Shown here one piece after another: positions 28,270 through 38,098 of a DNA stretch of 64,000 nucleotides. A program made the translations under genes and the position numbers. Numbering within the stretch: position 1 is the stretch's first letter; each line of letters begins with the position of its first letter. Under the pieces are notes generated by a model, which was not told where the DNA came from, searched no databases, and was given only the letters and a program-made list of their open reading frames with translations. Origin of the DNA: Bradyrhizobium canariense (lineage in GTDB: Bacteria; Pseudomonadota; Alphaproteobacteria; Rhizobiales; Xanthobacteraceae); NCBI RefSeq assembly GCF_900105125.1, contig NZ_LT629750.1, forward strand, positions 1,116,001-1,180,000, read 5' to 3'.

Positions 28270-28727
28270 GCCTTCCCTCGTTGATTGCTAAGGGCGTCAT
28301 GCGGCTCGCGGGAATTTTCATCCTGGCCTTTGTCATTTCCGCCATTTCCGGTGTGGCCGCCCATGCCGCGGTGTCGCTGCTGCCGGATTGGGACGATGCC
28401 GCCGGCCGCGGCCTGGGCGAGGCCTTCCGGCTGCTGCTGACCGCCATCTACGTGATCCTGGGAATGATCCTCTACGGCCTTGCCGTCTGGCGCCGGAATC
28501 GCGAGCGGCGGCTGAAGCGCGTACTTTATATCCTGTTGCTGGTGCCGTTTCTGGTCGTCGTTCTCGGTCTCATCGACAACGGCGTCCATCGCATCGACTG
28601 GCTGCGCGAAAGCGTGGGCATGGTGCAGATGTTCGTTCCGCTGTGGAGCGTCGCGCTGGCACAATGGCTGATCCTGCATATATACCTGTCGCGGCAGACT
28701 AGGCTTGCGAAAGCCGCTTCCACATGA
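28266..28727 (+). CDS. Small integral membrane protein of unknown function
   Basis: A 153-residue protein with about four hydrophobic segments (residues ~14-40, ~55-75, ~84-102 and ~118-140) and a basic loop (WRRNRERRLKR). I do not recognise the family. The likely start is GTG at 28266, overlapping the tautomerase stop in a GTGA arrangement; an ATG at 28299 would still keep all helices. It lies between the pdh genes and lpdA on the same strand, so it is probably co-transcribed. Confidence 0.75.
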   Translation: MSLPSLIAKGVMRLAGIFILAFVISAISGVAAHAAVSLLPDWDDAAGRGLGEAFRLLLTAIYVILGMILYGLAVWRRNRERRLKRVLYILLLVPFLVVVLGLIDNGVHRIDWLRESVGMVQMFVPLWSVALAQWLILHIYLSRQTRLAKAAST

Positions 28728-28791
28728 GCATTGAGCACCTTGAATCGACGCGGCGGTCGCAGACGATCGCTTGAGCTAACGGGAGCCTGAA

Positions 28792-30213
28792 ATGGCCGAT
28801 ACACCCTTCGACATCATCATCATCGGTTCTGGCCCCGGCGGTTACGTCACGGCCATTCGTGCAGCCCAGCTCGGCTACAAGACCGCGATTGTCGAGAAAT
28901 CCTATCTCGGAGGCATCTGCCTGAACTGGGGCTGTATCCCGACCAAAGCGCTGCTCCGCTCAGCGGAAATTTTCCATTATATGCAGCATGCGAAGGATTA
29001 CGGTCTTTCTGCCGACAACGTGTCGTTCGACCCCAAAGCGGTGGTGCAGCGCTCGCGCGGCGTCTCGAAGCGCCTGAACGACGGCGTCGGCTTCCTGATG
29101 AAGAAGAACAAGGTCACGGTGATCTGGGGTGACGCTTCGATCGACGCGCCCGGCAAGATCACGGTGAAGAAATCCGCGGCCGAGGCGCCGAAGGGTGCGC
29201 TGGGCGAGGGCGCCTATCAGGCCAAGCACATCATCATCGCCACCGGTGCGCGGCCGCGCGTGCTGCCGGGACTTGAGCCCGACAAGAAACTGATCTGGAC
29301 CTATTTTGAAGCGATGGTGCCGGACAAGATGCCGAAGTCGCTGCTGGTGGTGGGCTCCGGCGCGATCGGCATCGAGTTCGCGTCGTTCTTCCACACCATG
29401 GGCGCCGACGTGACGGTGGTCGAGGTGCTGCCGCAGATCCTCCCGGTCGAGGATGCCGAGATCGCGGGCCTGGCGCGCAAGCGGTTCGAGAAGCAAGGCA
29501 TCAAGATTCTCACCGACACCAAGGTGATGAAGCTCGAGAAAAACAGCGACAGCGTCGTCGCCACCATCGACGATGGCAAGGGCAAGCCGCAAACGGTCGA
29601 GTTCGACCGGGTGATTTCGGCCGTCGGCGTGGTCGGCAATATCGAGAATCTGGGATTGGAGAAGCTCGGCGTCAAAACCGACCGCGGCTGTATCGTGATC
29701 GACGGCTATTGCAAGACCAACGTTCCGGGCATCTACGCCATCGGCGATGTCGCGGGCCCGCCGATGCTGGCGCATAAGGCTGAGCATGAGGGCGTGATCT
29801 GCGTCGAGGCCATCAAGGGCCTGCATCCGCACGCCATGGACAAGCTCCTGATTCCCGGCTGCACTTACTGCAATCCGCAGGTCGCATCGGTTGGTCTCAC
29901 CGAAGCAAAAGCGAAAGAAGGCGGCCGCGAGATTCGCGTCGGCCGTTTCCCGTTCGTCGGCAACGGCAAGGCGATTGCGCTGGGCGAGGACCAGGGATTG
30001 GTCAAGGTGGTCTTTGACAAGAAAACCGGTCAGTTGCTCGGCGCGCATATGATCGGCGCCGAAGTCACCGAGCTGATCCAGGGCTACGTGGTCGCCATGA
30101 ACCTGGAGACCACGGAAGAAGAGCTGATGCACACCGTGTTCCCGCACCCGACCTTGTCCGAAATGATGAAGGAAGCGGTGCTGGACGCCTATGGCCGAGT
30201 CCTGAACATTTAG
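28792..30213 (+). CDS. lpdA: Dihydrolipoyl dehydrogenase (pyruvate dehydrogenase E3)
   Basis: A 473-residue flavoprotein that reoxidises dihydrolipoamide with NAD. The FAD site is IIIIGSGPGGYVTAIRAAQ, the redox disulfide is Cys43/Cys48 in GGICLNWGCIPTK, the NAD fold is VVGSGAIGIEFASFF, and the catalytic pair is His452 and Glu457 in FPHPTLSEMM. There is no lipoyl domain at its N-terminus. GGGAGCC precedes the ATG. It completes the pdh gene set. Confidence 0.98.
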   Translation: MADTPFDIIIIGSGPGGYVTAIRAAQLGYKTAIVEKSYLGGICLNWGCIPTKALLRSAEIFHYMQHAKDYGLSADNVSFDPKAVVQRSRGVSKRLNDGVGFLMKKNKVTVIWGDASIDAPGKITVKKSAAEAPKGALGEGAYQAKHIIIATGARPRVLPGLEPDKKLIWTYFEAMVPDKMPKSLLVVGSGAIGIEFASFFHTMGADVTVVEVLPQILPVEDAEIAGLARKRFEKQGIKILTDTKVMKLEKNSDSVVATIDDGKGKPQTVEFDRVISAVGVVGNIENLGLEKLGVKTDRGCIVIDGYCKTNVPGIYAIGDVAGPPMLAHKAEHEGVICVEAIKGLHPHAMDKLLIPGCTYCNPQVASVGLTEAKAKEGGREIRVGRFPFVGNGKAIALGEDQGLVKVVFDKKTGQLLGAHMIGAEVTELIQGYVVAMNLETTEEELMHTVFPHPTLSEMMKEAVLDAYGRVLNI

Positions 30214-30277
30214 GGCACGATACCGAAAAGCACGGCCTCAGGCCTCGCCTGGGGAGGAAACCGTTTCCGGCAGGATC

Positions 30278-31552
30278 ATGCCGCAACGACAAACGAGCGA
30301 GACTGAATCCGTGAAAGACAATGACAATCTGACGATCGAGCGTCCGACATTCGTGACCCATCTCGAATGCTCGATGGAAGGCGATCATTATGCGGCCGAC
30401 CAGATCCACAATCTGTCGAAAGCCGGCAAGCCGCTTTTGGTGCGTTACGATCTGGCCGGCGTGAAGAAAGCGCTGACCAAGGACGCGCTGGCGCAGCGCC
30501 CGGCTGATTTGTGGCGCTACCGCGAAATGCTTCCGGTACGAAAATGCGCTGACATCGTCAGCCTCGGTGAAGTGACGACGCCGCTGATCCGCCTGCCCAA
30601 GCTCGGCAAGAAACTCGGCGGCGGCGAGATCATCGTGAAGGATGAAGGGCGGCTGCCGACCGGCTCATTCAAGGCGCGTGGTCTCGTGATGGCAGTGTCG
30701 ATGGGCAAGGCGCTTGGCATCAAGCACATGGCGATGCCGACCAATGGCAATGCCGGTGCGGCGCTCGCGGCCTACGCCACCAGTTGCGGCATCAAGACCA
30801 CGATCTTCTGTCCCGCCGATACGCCGGAAGTGAATGTCAGCGAGATCGAGCTGCAGGGCGCGACCGTCTACCGCGTCAACGGCCTGATCGACGATTGCGG
30901 CAAGATCGTTGGCGAGGGCAAGGCGAAGGCCGGCTGGTTCGATACCTCGACGCTGAAGGAGCCCTATCGGATCGAAGGCAAGAAGACGATGGGGCTTGAA
31001 CTCGCTGAACAGCTCGGCTGGGACGTTCCGGACGTGATCTTCTATCCGACCGGCGGCGGCACTGGCCTGATCGGCATGTGGAAAGCCTTCGCTGAACTCG
31101 AGGCTATCGGCCTCATCGGCTCCAAGCGGCCGCGCATGGTCGCGGTGCAGGCGGCGGGTTGCGCGCCGATGGTCCGCGCCTTCGAGAACGGCACCGAGCA
31201 CGCGCCGCGCTGGGAGGATGCCCACACCATCGCGTCCGGCATTCGCGTGCCGCAGGCGGTCGGGGATTTTCTTATTCTGCGCGCGGTGCGCGAGAGCAAG
31301 GGTTTCGCGATTGCGGTATCGGACGATAAAATCTCGGCGGCGCTCAACGAAGTCGCGCGCGAAGAAGGCCTGTTGTTATGCCCGGAGGGAGCTGCGACCT
31401 ATGCGGCCTACCAGCAAAGCCTGGCCGACGGCCGCGTCAGCAAAAACGATCGCGTCATGCTGTTCAATTGCGCGACCGGGCTTAAATATCCGCTGCCGCC
31501 GGTAACGCGCACGCTCGATCGTCATCAGCCAATCGATTACGCCAAGCTATAA
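30278..31552 (+). CDS. Threonine-synthase-like PLP enzyme
   Basis: A 424-residue fold-type II pyridoxal-phosphate enzyme. Lys132 in LPTGSFKARG is the expected Schiff-base residue; PTNGNAGAALAAYA binds the PLP phosphate neighbourhood, and the Gly-rich YPTGGGTGLIGMW is the phosphate loop. It looks like the short threonine-synthase group, which can also include related threonine/serine lyases, so the substrate assignment is tentative. The start may be ATG 30278 or GTG 30311; neither has an ideal ribosome-binding site. It lies between lpdA and a solute-binding protein gene. Confidence 0.85.
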   Translation: MPQRQTSETESVKDNDNLTIERPTFVTHLECSMEGDHYAADQIHNLSKAGKPLLVRYDLAGVKKALTKDALAQRPADLWRYREMLPVRKCADIVSLGEVTTPLIRLPKLGKKLGGGEIIVKDEGRLPTGSFKARGLVMAVSMGKALGIKHMAMPTNGNAGAALAAYATSCGIKTTIFCPADTPEVNVSEIELQGATVYRVNGLIDDCGKIVGEGKAKAGWFDTSTLKEPYRIEGKKTMGLELAEQLGWDVPDVIFYPTGGGTGLIGMWKAFAELEAIGLIGSKRPRMVAVQAAGCAPMVRAFENGTEHAPRWEDAHTIASGIRVPQAVGDFLILRAVRESKGFAIAVSDDKISAALNEVAREEGLLLCPEGAATYAAYQQSLADGRVSKNDRVMLFNCATGLKYPLPPVTRTLDRHQPIDYAKL

Positions 31553-31615
31553 GCGGCGCGAGCCAACGCGTCGGATGCCAAGGCTGTGATAGCGCAGCCG
31601 CCAGGGAGGAGTGCT

Positions 31616-32587
31616 ATGCGAAGAGCGGTATTCACCGCGGTTCTGGCGCTGCTTGCGTTCGCTGGCAACGCGCTCGCGGACAATTTCCCGTCTCACCCTA
31701 TCACCATCATAGTGCCGTTCTCGGCGGGCGGCCCGTCGGATGCGATGGCGCGGATCATGGCCGAGCGCATGCAGCGGGCGCTCGGCCAGACCATCATGAT
31801 CGAGAACGTCACCGGTGCCGGCGGATCACTCGGGGTCGGGCGCGTGGTGCGTGCGCCCGCTGACGGCTACACCGTCGGCTTCGGCCATCTCGGCACCAAT
31901 GTCGCCAATGGCGCGATCTACAATCTCGGCTACGACCTTGTGACCGATCTCGCGCCGGTGGTGATGTTGCCGAGCAACCCGATGATCATCGTCAGCAAGA
32001 ACGCGGTGCCGGCCAAAACCCTTCCGGAGTTGCTGGCGTGGCTGAGGGCCAAGCCGGCGCCGCCGATCGCCGGCACTGCCGGGGCCGGTTCGGGCAGTCA
32101 TATCGCCGGGCTTTATTTCGAGAACGTCACCGGCATCAAGCTGCAATATGTCCCGTATCGCGGCACGGCGCCGGCGCTCAATGACCTCGTCGCCGGACAG
32201 CTCGATATCATTGTCGACCAGACCTCCAATTCCATCAGCCAGGTTCGCGCCGGGACGATTCGCGCTTACGCTGTTACCTCCGACAAGCGGGTCGAATCAG
32301 CGTCGGATATTCCGACCACGGACGAGGCTGGCCTGCCCGGATTTCACATGACGCTGTGGTCAGGTCTGTGGGTGCCAAAGGGCACGCCAAAAGAGATCAT
32401 CACGAAGTTGAACGGCGCTGCGGTGGAGGCGTTGAACGACGCGGCCGTGCGCAAGAAGCTCGGCGATCTCGGGCTTGATATCCCGCCGAAAGACCAGCTT
32501 TCGCCGGAAGCGCTCGGCGCCTGGCAGAAGACCGAAATTGCGAAATGGTGGCCGATGATCAAGGCAGCCAACGTCAAGATCGACTGA
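31616..32587 (+). CDS. Bug-family (TctC-like) periplasmic solute-binding protein
   Basis: A 323-residue exported protein with a Sec signal peptide (MRRAVFTAVLALLAFAGNALA). It has the Bug-family pattern: FPSHPITIIVPFSAGGPSDAMAR, VVRAPADGYTVGFG, GSGSHIAGLYF and VPYRGTAPALNDLVAGQLD. Bug proteins bind carboxylates or similar anions for tripartite tricarboxylate transporters, but no tctAB-like membrane genes are nearby, which is common for this family. GGGAGGAG before ATG 31616 decides the start. Ligand unknown. Confidence 0.93.
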   Translation: MRRAVFTAVLALLAFAGNALADNFPSHPITIIVPFSAGGPSDAMARIMAERMQRALGQTIMIENVTGAGGSLGVGRVVRAPADGYTVGFGHLGTNVANGAIYNLGYDLVTDLAPVVMLPSNPMIIVSKNAVPAKTLPELLAWLRAKPAPPIAGTAGAGSGSHIAGLYFENVTGIKLQYVPYRGTAPALNDLVAGQLDIIVDQTSNSISQVRAGTIRAYAVTSDKRVESASDIPTTDEAGLPGFHMTLWSGLWVPKGTPKEIITKLNGAAVEALNDAAVRKKLGDLGLDIPPKDQLSPEALGAWQKTEIAKWWPMIKAANVKID

Positions 32588-32779
32588 TCCCACGGCAGGC
32601 TTAAGACGCGGAACTGCGGATCGCATCAAACTAACGTCGAGATGATGACATATGCTTTCCCTACCGGAAGCCTATGTACTGACGCGCGCATCCCTATGGA
32701 TTTCCAGAGCCTGCCACCCATTTGCTGGGGCAAGCCGGCACATCGAGATGCGCCGCTATCGTCAATGGAGGGTTCGCTC

Positions 32780-34021
32780 ATGACGGTTCAGGTAGATTTC
32801 ACCAGCCAGGATTATTTCCGCAATCCTGCTGCCGCGATCGAGAGGGTTCGCGCGCAAGGGCCGGTCGTAGACGTGCATTTTCCGATCATCGGCAGGGTCT
32901 GGGCGACAACGACACAGGCGCTCGCGGATCAGGTGCTGAAGGACAGCGAGACGTTCACGATCCGGACGGAGAACGGTACGGTGACCGGATTGCGCTGGTG
33001 GATGCCGCGCATCGTGCGCACGATGGCGAACAGCATGCTGTCGATGGACGATCCCGATCACAAGCGATTGCGCGACGTCGTCGACGAAGCCTTTCGCCGC
33101 AGGGCCGTGCTCGAGCTAGAGCCGCGCATCCAGACTCTTGGCGACGAGCTTGCCGACGAATTGTTCGTGGATGGCAGCCCGGCCGATCTGGTCGAGCGCT
33201 ATGCACGCAAGCTGCCGCTTTCGGTGATCTGCGAACTGCTTGGGCTGCCACTCGACGACCGCCCGAAATTCATCCGCTGGGCTGGCGGCTTCACGCGCTT
33301 CACCGGTTCGCTCGGCTTCCTCAGCATGCTTCCGAACATTTTCGCGATGAGGCGATACCTTGAAGATCACATCGAGACCGTTCGCCAGCGTGGCGGAGAA
33401 GGGCTGATTGCCGACATCGTGCGCATCGAGCGGGACGGCGGGCGGATCAGCCGCGATGAAATCGTCTCGATGGTGTTTCTGCTGCTGATTGCGGGGCACG
33501 AAACCACCACGCATCTGATCAGCGGATCGGTCCACGAGCTTCTGAAAAATCCCGATCTGCGTGACTGGCTCGCGCAGGATTGGAGCCGGGTCGATCTCGC
33601 GGTGGAGGAGTTCTTGCGTTTCCTCTCGCCAGTGCAATTCACCAAGCCGCGCTATGTGCGGAAGGACATCGAGCTTGGCGGAGTGAGGCTCAAGAAGGGC
33701 GATAAGATCATGGCCATGCTGGCAGCCGCCAATATGGATCCTCAGGCCAATCCTCGTCCCGAGCAGCTTGACCTGCAGCGCAGGCCGAACCGGCATGTTG
33801 CCTTCGGGACCGGAATTCATTTCTGCCTTGGCCATCAGCTCGCTCGCATCGAAGGCCGCTGCGCGTTGAAATCTCTGTTTCGCCGCTGGCCGGCCCTGAC
33901 GCTTGCAACGGACGAATCGGAAATTACCTGGCGCCGCCGAGCGGGACTAAGGGCGATCGAGCATCTGCCGGTCGCCGCTGGCCGGGAAAGCGTGAGCTCA
34001 AAGGTATCACAGGCCGCTTGA
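32780..34021 (+). CDS. Cytochrome P450
   Basis: A 413-residue soluble bacterial P450. The I-helix oxygen-activation motif is AGHETT (238-243), the K-helix ExxR is Glu277-Arg280, and the heme-ligand loop FGTGIHFCLGHQLAR has Cys349. Start 32780 is chosen for GGAGGG seven bases upstream; an in-frame ATG at 32642 would add an unlikely extension. It needs electrons from a ferredoxin system that is not encoded nearby. Substrate unknown; it is flanked by a Bug binding protein and ilvD. Confidence 0.95.
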   Translation: MTVQVDFTSQDYFRNPAAAIERVRAQGPVVDVHFPIIGRVWATTTQALADQVLKDSETFTIRTENGTVTGLRWWMPRIVRTMANSMLSMDDPDHKRLRDVVDEAFRRRAVLELEPRIQTLGDELADELFVDGSPADLVERYARKLPLSVICELLGLPLDDRPKFIRWAGGFTRFTGSLGFLSMLPNIFAMRRYLEDHIETVRQRGGEGLIADIVRIERDGGRISRDEIVSMVFLLLIAGHETTTHLISGSVHELLKNPDLRDWLAQDWSRVDLAVEEFLRFLSPVQFTKPRYVRKDIELGGVRLKKGDKIMAMLAAANMDPQANPRPEQLDLQRRPNRHVAFGTGIHFCLGHQLARIEGRCALKSLFRRWPALTLATDESEITWRRRAGLRAIEHLPVAAGRESVSSKVSQAA

Positions 34022-34123
34022 TCGATCCGGGAATGCCGGAGATTTGCCGCAAAAGGGTTGCCGCCGCGCCACGATTGTTGCTTGGCTGCAACAAGAGATG
34101 AAGATTTAACCCTTTTCAGGCTG

Positions 34124-34145
34124 GCCGCGGCCCCCGCCGCTTTTT
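34124..34145 (+). terminator. Weak GC-rich terminator-like element before ilvD
   Basis: A GC-rich run (GCCGCGGCCCCCGCCGC) that can pair GCGG with CCGC is followed by TTTTT, about 105 bases after the P450 stop and 130 bases before the ilvD start. The stem is short, so support is modest. The remaining 34022-34277 gap shows no gene and must contain the ilvD promoter. Confidence 0.35.
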
Positions 34146-34277
34146 AGCCACACCCCTCTATGAAATCATACTTCGCAGGCTAACGGCCACCGCTCGCGAA
34201 GGCGAAGCAGATCCTGTCTCGTTCAGGGTTTGTATTTTCCGGGTCTAACAAGAGTTGGCTGGGGAAACAGGTTCGCG

Positions 34278-36002
34278 ATGGACGCCAAGACCAATATCAA
34301 AAGCAGATTGCCCAGCCGTCACGTGACCGAGGGTCCGGAACGGGCGCCCCATCGCTCGTATCTCTATGCCATGGGGCTGACCACCCAGCAGATCCACCAA
34401 CCGTTCGTCGGCGTGGCGTCGTGCTGGAACGAGGCTGCGCCTTGCAACATCTCGCTGATGCGTCAGGCCCAGGCGGTCAAGAAGGGCGTCGCCTCTGCCG
34501 GTGGCACGCCGCGCGAATTCTGCACCATCACCGTGACCGACGGCATCGCGATGGGCCATGACGGCATGCGCTCATCGCTGCCTTCACGTGAATGTATCGC
34601 CGATTCGGTCGAGCTGACGATTCGCGGCCACGCCTACGACGCGCTGGTCGGTCTTGCCGGCTGCGACAAATCGCTCCCGGGAATGATGATGGCGATGGTC
34701 CGGCTCAACGTGCCGTCGATCTTCATCTATGGCGGCTCGATCCTCCCCGGCAATTTCCGCGGCCAGCAGGTCACGGTGCAGGACATGTTCGAGGCCGTCG
34801 GCAAGCATTCGGTCGGCGAGATGTCCGATGCCGACCTGGACGAAATCGAGCGGGTCGCCTGTCCGTCGGCCGGCGCTTGCGGTGCACAATTCACCGCCAA
34901 CACCATGGCGACCGTTTCCGAGGCGATCGGGCTTGCGCTGCCGTACTCGGCCGGCGCGCCGGCGCCTTACGAAATCCGTGACGCGTTTTGCACCGCAGCC
35001 GGCGAAAAGGTCATGGAGCTGATCGCGGCAAATATCCGTCCGCGTGACATCGTCACCCGCAAGTCGCTGGAAAATGCGGCGGCGGTGGTCGCGGCGTCCG
35101 GTGGCTCGACCAATGCTGCACTGCATCTGCCGGCGATCGCCAACGAATGCGGCATCAAGTTCGATCTGTTTGACGTGGCCGAAATCTTCAAAAAGACACC
35201 ATATGTCGCGGATTTGAAGCCGGGCGGCCGTTATGTCGCCAAAGACATGTTTGAAGTTGGCGGCATACCGCTTCTGATGAAAACTTTGCTCGATAATGGC
35301 CACCTGCACGGGGATTGCTTGACCGTGACGGGCCGCACAATCGCCGAGAACCTCAAAAGCGTGAAATGGAATCCGCACCAGGATGTGGTGCGGTCCGCAG
35401 ACAAGCCGATCACCGTTACGGGTGGCGTCGTCGGCTTGAAGGGGAATCTCGCGCCTGAGGGTGCGATCGTGAAGGTCGCGGGTATGTCGAACCTGAAATT
35501 TACCGGTCCTGCCCGTTGCTTCGATCGCGAAGAGGACGCCTTCGAGGCGGTCCAGAAGAAAACCTACAAAGAGGGCGAGGTCATCGTGATCCGCTATGAG
35601 GGGCCGCGCGGCGGTCCCGGTATGCGGGAGATGCTCTCGACCACGGCGGCGCTGACCGGGCAGGGCATGGGCGGCAAGATTGCCCTGATTACGGACGGCC
35701 GGTTCTCGGGGGCCACCCGTGGCTTCTGCATCGGCCATGTCGGGCCGGAGGCGGCGATCGGCGGCCCGATCGCGTTGCTTCAAGACGGCGACATCATCGA
35801 AATCGACGCGGTCGTCGGGACTCTTAACGTAAAGTTGACTGACGCCGAGCTCGCCGATCGTCGAACCAAATGGAAGCCGCGAGAGACCAACCATACGTCA
35901 GGTGCGCTGTGGAAGTATGCCCAGCAGGTCGGGCCGGCGGTTGGTGGTGCGGTCACCCACCCAGGTAGTGCGCACGAGAAACAGTGTTATGCGGACATCT
36001 AG
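34278..36002 (+). CDS. ilvD: Dihydroxy-acid dehydratase IlvD
   Basis: A 574-residue Fe-S enzyme of valine, leucine and isoleucine synthesis. Family blocks are intact: [87 protein letters not shown] and the conserved C-terminus. The three cluster-ligand Cys fall in these blocks. The ATG at 34278 gives the recognised Bradyrhizobium N-terminus; an earlier in-frame ATG at 34230 is less likely. The last 14 bases overlap the next gene. Confidence 0.97.
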   Translation: MDAKTNIKSRLPSRHVTEGPERAPHRSYLYAMGLTTQQIHQPFVGVASCWNEAAPCNISLMRQAQAVKKGVASAGGTPREFCTITVTDGIAMGHDGMRSSLPSRECIADSVELTIRGHAYDALVGLAGCDKSLPGMMMAMVRLNVPSIFIYGGSILPGNFRGQQVTVQDMFEAVGKHSVGEMSDADLDEIERVACPSAGACGAQFTANTMATVSEAIGLALPYSAGAPAPYEIRDAFCTAAGEKVMELIAANIRPRDIVTRKSLENAAAVVAASGGSTNAALHLPAIANECGIKFDLFDVAEIFKKTPYVADLKPGGRYVAKDMFEVGGIPLLMKTLLDNGHLHGDCLTVTGRTIAENLKSVKWNPHQDVVRSADKPITVTGGVVGLKGNLAPEGAIVKVAGMSNLKFTGPARCFDREEDAFEAVQKKTYKEGEVIVIRYEGPRGGPGMREMLSTTAALTGQGMGGKIALITDGRFSGATRGFCIGHVGPEAAIGGPIALLQDGDIIEIDAVVGTLNVKLTDAELADRRTKWKPRETNHTSGALWKYAQQVGPAVGGAVTHPGSAHEKQCYADI

Positions 36003-36804
36003 GCGTATCATTCTTGCGTTGATGTTAGGGGCCACGCCGGTGGCCGCGCCGGGATTCGCCTTTGATGGTGCGCCGGTCAACCAGGACGCCGCCATTCCTG
36101 TCGCCGCGGCTCAGCCGGGAGCCGCGATGGCCTTGAAAAAGGCAATCCCGCCTTCAGAGCCCGATGTCTCGCTGACCGCGCTGCAATATCAAGCGGAACG
36201 CGGCAATCCCGGGGCTCAATGGATGTTGGGCCGGATGTATGCCGGCGGTAATGGCGTCATCCAGGACGAACTTCGGGCCTTCGACTATTTCAGCCGTATC
36301 GCCAATGCGCATGCGGAGGACAGTCCCTCGGCTCCGCAGGCCGCGGTCGTCGCCAATGCCTTTGTCGCGTTGGGGCGGTACTACCTCAGCGGCATCCCCA
36401 ACTCGAAGATCCAGCAGGATCCCGAACGGGCGAGGGAAATGTTCTCCTACGCGGCATCCTATTTCGGCAACGCGGACGCCCAGTATGATCTGGCGCGCCT
36501 ATACCTCCACGCCGGCTCGTCACGCGACGATCTGCGTTATGGAGCCCGCTGGCTTGGCCTCGCTGCCCAAAAGGGTCAGCATCAGGCGCAGGCGCTGCTC
36601 GGTCAGATGCTGTTCAATGGTGATCAGCTACCGCGTCAGGCCGCCCGCGGCTTGATGTGGTTGACGCTGGCGCGTGACAGCGCCGGGCCGGACGAAACCT
36701 GGATCAAGGAAAGCTACAATAAAGCGATCACCAAGGCGTCCGATGACGACCGGGCGACAGCGCTGCAAATGCTCGAGCACTGGGTGCAGGGCCGCCGGGA
36801 CTGA
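35989..36804 (+). CDS. exoR: ExoR-like periplasmic regulator with Sel1-type repeats
   Basis: A 271-residue exported protein. It has a basic N-terminus and signal peptide ([20 protein letters not shown]), a Pro/Ala-rich spacer, and Sel1/TPR-like repeats from about residue 60 ([56 protein letters not shown]). Length and layout match rhizobial ExoR, which binds the sensor kinase ExoS in the periplasm and represses exopolysaccharide synthesis. No exoS/chvI is in the window. The ATG at 35989 lies inside the end of ilvD (14-base overlap), implying translational coupling. Confidence 0.78.
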   Translation: MRTSRRIILALMLGATPVAAPGFAFDGAPVNQDAAIPVAAAQPGAAMALKKAIPPSEPDVSLTALQYQAERGNPGAQWMLGRMYAGGNGVIQDELRAFDYFSRIANAHAEDSPSAPQAAVVANAFVALGRYYLSGIPNSKIQQDPERAREMFSYAASYFGNADAQYDLARLYLHAGSSRDDLRYGARWLGLAAQKGQHQAQALLGQMLFNGDQLPRQAARGLMWLTLARDSAGPDETWIKESYNKAITKASDDDRATALQMLEHWVQGRRD

Positions 36805-36810
36805 CGCTTT

Positions 36811-36845
36811 TTCTCACCCCGCCTGAAGCTGAAAGCGGGGGAGAA
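36811..36845. terminator. Hairpin between convergent exoR and xthA
   Basis: TTCTC-A-CCCCGC (36811-36822) pairs with GCGGGGGAGAA (36835-36845), an 11-bp stem with one bulged A. It lies between the stops of exoR (36804) and xthA (36854). There is no T tract on either exit side, so termination efficiency is uncertain. Confidence 0.45.
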
Positions 36846-36853
36846 TCCGGAGT

Positions 36854-37645
36854 TCACGCTATTTCGAGATCGAAGTCCGCCCACACCGGGACGTGGTCGG
36901 ACGGCTTTTCCCAGGAGCGGACGTAACTATCCACCCCGACATCGATCAGCCGGTCGCTGGCCTGCGGCGACAGCAGCAAATGGTCGATGCGCAAGCCGTG
37001 GTTCTTCTGCCACGCGCCGGCCTGATAATCCCAGAACGTATATTGGCGGGGGGCGTCGGTGACGGCTCGCAGCGCGTCCGTCAGTCCCAACCCTAGCAGC
37101 GATTGGAAGGCCTCGCGGGTGGTCGGGCGGAACAGCGCGTCATTGATCCAGGCCGCCGGGTTATGCACGTCCTGGGCTGATGGAATGACGTTGAAATCGC
37201 CGGCCAGCACCAGCGGTTCTTCCGTCTTAAGTCGTTGCTTTGAGTACTCAAGAAGCCGCGACATCCATTTGAGCTTGTAGGGATATTTCTCGGTCTCGGG
37301 CGGATTGCCGTTGGGCAGATAGAGACACGCGATCCGCATCACGCCGTGCTTTAGCGTAACCACCCCTTCCAGGAACCGCGCATGGGCGTCCTCGTCGTCG
37401 CCGGCAAGGCCCGATTTGGTCTCGTCAAACGGCAGCTTCGACAGCAGGGCCACGCCGTTAAACGTCTTCTGGCCGTGGGTGACGACGTTATAGCCAAGCG
37501 ACTCGATCTCAAGGCGCGGAAACGCCTCATCGACGCATTTGATTTCCTGCAGGCAGACAATGTCCGGCGAGCACTCTTTCAACCAGGTCAAGAGATGGTC
37601 GAGCCGCTGCCGGACCGAATTGACGTTCCAGGTGGCGATGCGCAT
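36854..37645 (-). CDS. xthA: Exodeoxyribonuclease III
   Basis: A 263-residue AP endonuclease/3' exonuclease of base excision repair. Motifs of the family: RIATWNVNSVRQRL at the start, VCLQEIKC with the metal-binding Glu, GVALLSKLP, ACLYLPNGN, VLAGDFNVIP with the catalytic Asp/Asn, and the C-terminal LRIDHLLLS and SDHVPVWADF with the catalytic His. It follows erpA on the same strand by 15 bases. Confidence 0.97.
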   Translation of the reverse strand: MRIATWNVNSVRQRLDHLLTWLKECSPDIVCLQEIKCVDEAFPRLEIESLGYNVVTHGQKTFNGVALLSKLPFDETKSGLAGDDEDAHARFLEGVVTLKHGVMRIACLYLPNGNPPETEKYPYKLKWMSRLLEYSKQRLKTEEPLVLAGDFNVIPSAQDVHNPAAWINDALFRPTTREAFQSLLGLGLTDALRAVTDAPRQYTFWDYQAGAWQKNHGLRIDHLLLSPQASDRLIDVGVDSYVRSWEKPSDHVPVWADFDLEIA

Positions 37646-37660
37646 GAACGCTCTGATGCT

Positions 37661-37990
37661 CTAGATGGAAAAGCTGGTGCCGCAGCCGCACGACGCGGTG
37701 GCATTGGGATTGACCACCCGGAACGACGCGCCGATCAGGTCATCGACGAAATCGACTTCCGAACCCGCCAGGAACGGCACCGAGGCCGGATCCACCAGCA
37801 CCACGGCGCTTTCGCGCGCGATCACTAGGTCGTCCTCCGCCTGCGCATGCTCGACATCGAACTTGTACTGAAAGCCCGAGCAGCCACCGCCCTCGACGCT
37901 GATCCTCAGCATGGCGCCGTCGCCTTCGGTTTTCAGGATCTGCCCAATGCGACGGGCTGCCCGCTCAGTAATGGTCACGGCTGTTGTCAT
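37661..37990 (-). CDS. erpA: A-type iron-sulfur carrier protein (ErpA/IscA-like)
   Basis: A 109-residue HesB/IscA/ErpA-type Fe-S carrier. The three conserved Cys are present: Cys37 in GGGCSGFQY and Cys101/Cys103 in SCGCGTSFSI. The ATG at 37990 is preferred over 38023 because GGAGAG lies eight bases upstream and the N-terminus then matches the family. It is divergent from dgt, an arrangement I associate with rhizobia. Which client apoproteins it serves is not readable. Confidence 0.95.
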   Translation of the reverse strand: MTTAVTITERAARRIGQILKTEGDGAMLRISVEGGGCSGFQYKFDVEHAQAEDDLVIARESAVVLVDPASVPFLAGSEVDFVDDLIGASFRVVNPNATASCGCGTSFSI

Positions 37991-38098
37991 CGCAAGCTCT
38001 CCGGTAACCGGCGTCATACCCAATTCATTTGGTATACCGCACCTGACATAGTTAAGTGCGTAAACTCACGGAATCAAATGGATAAGGACTAAAATACC

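Noticed and set aside
28960..30147. 395-codon open frame antisense to lpdA
   Set aside because: His/Asp/Arg-rich low-quality protein mirrored from lpdA codons; no start signals and no recognisable domain.
34160..34183. Seven-codon leader peptide upstream of ilvD as an attenuator
   Set aside because: The tiny frame has no Ile/Leu/Val codon run and no clear alternative stems.
34584..35894. 436-codon open frame antisense to ilvD
   Set aside because: ilvD motifs are complete along the whole length of the plus strand.
38024..38060. ATACCCAA...TTGGTAT dyad in the erpA/dgt gap as an iron-response operator
   Set aside because: Arms are short and imperfect and do not match the Irr or RirA sites I know; too weak to list.
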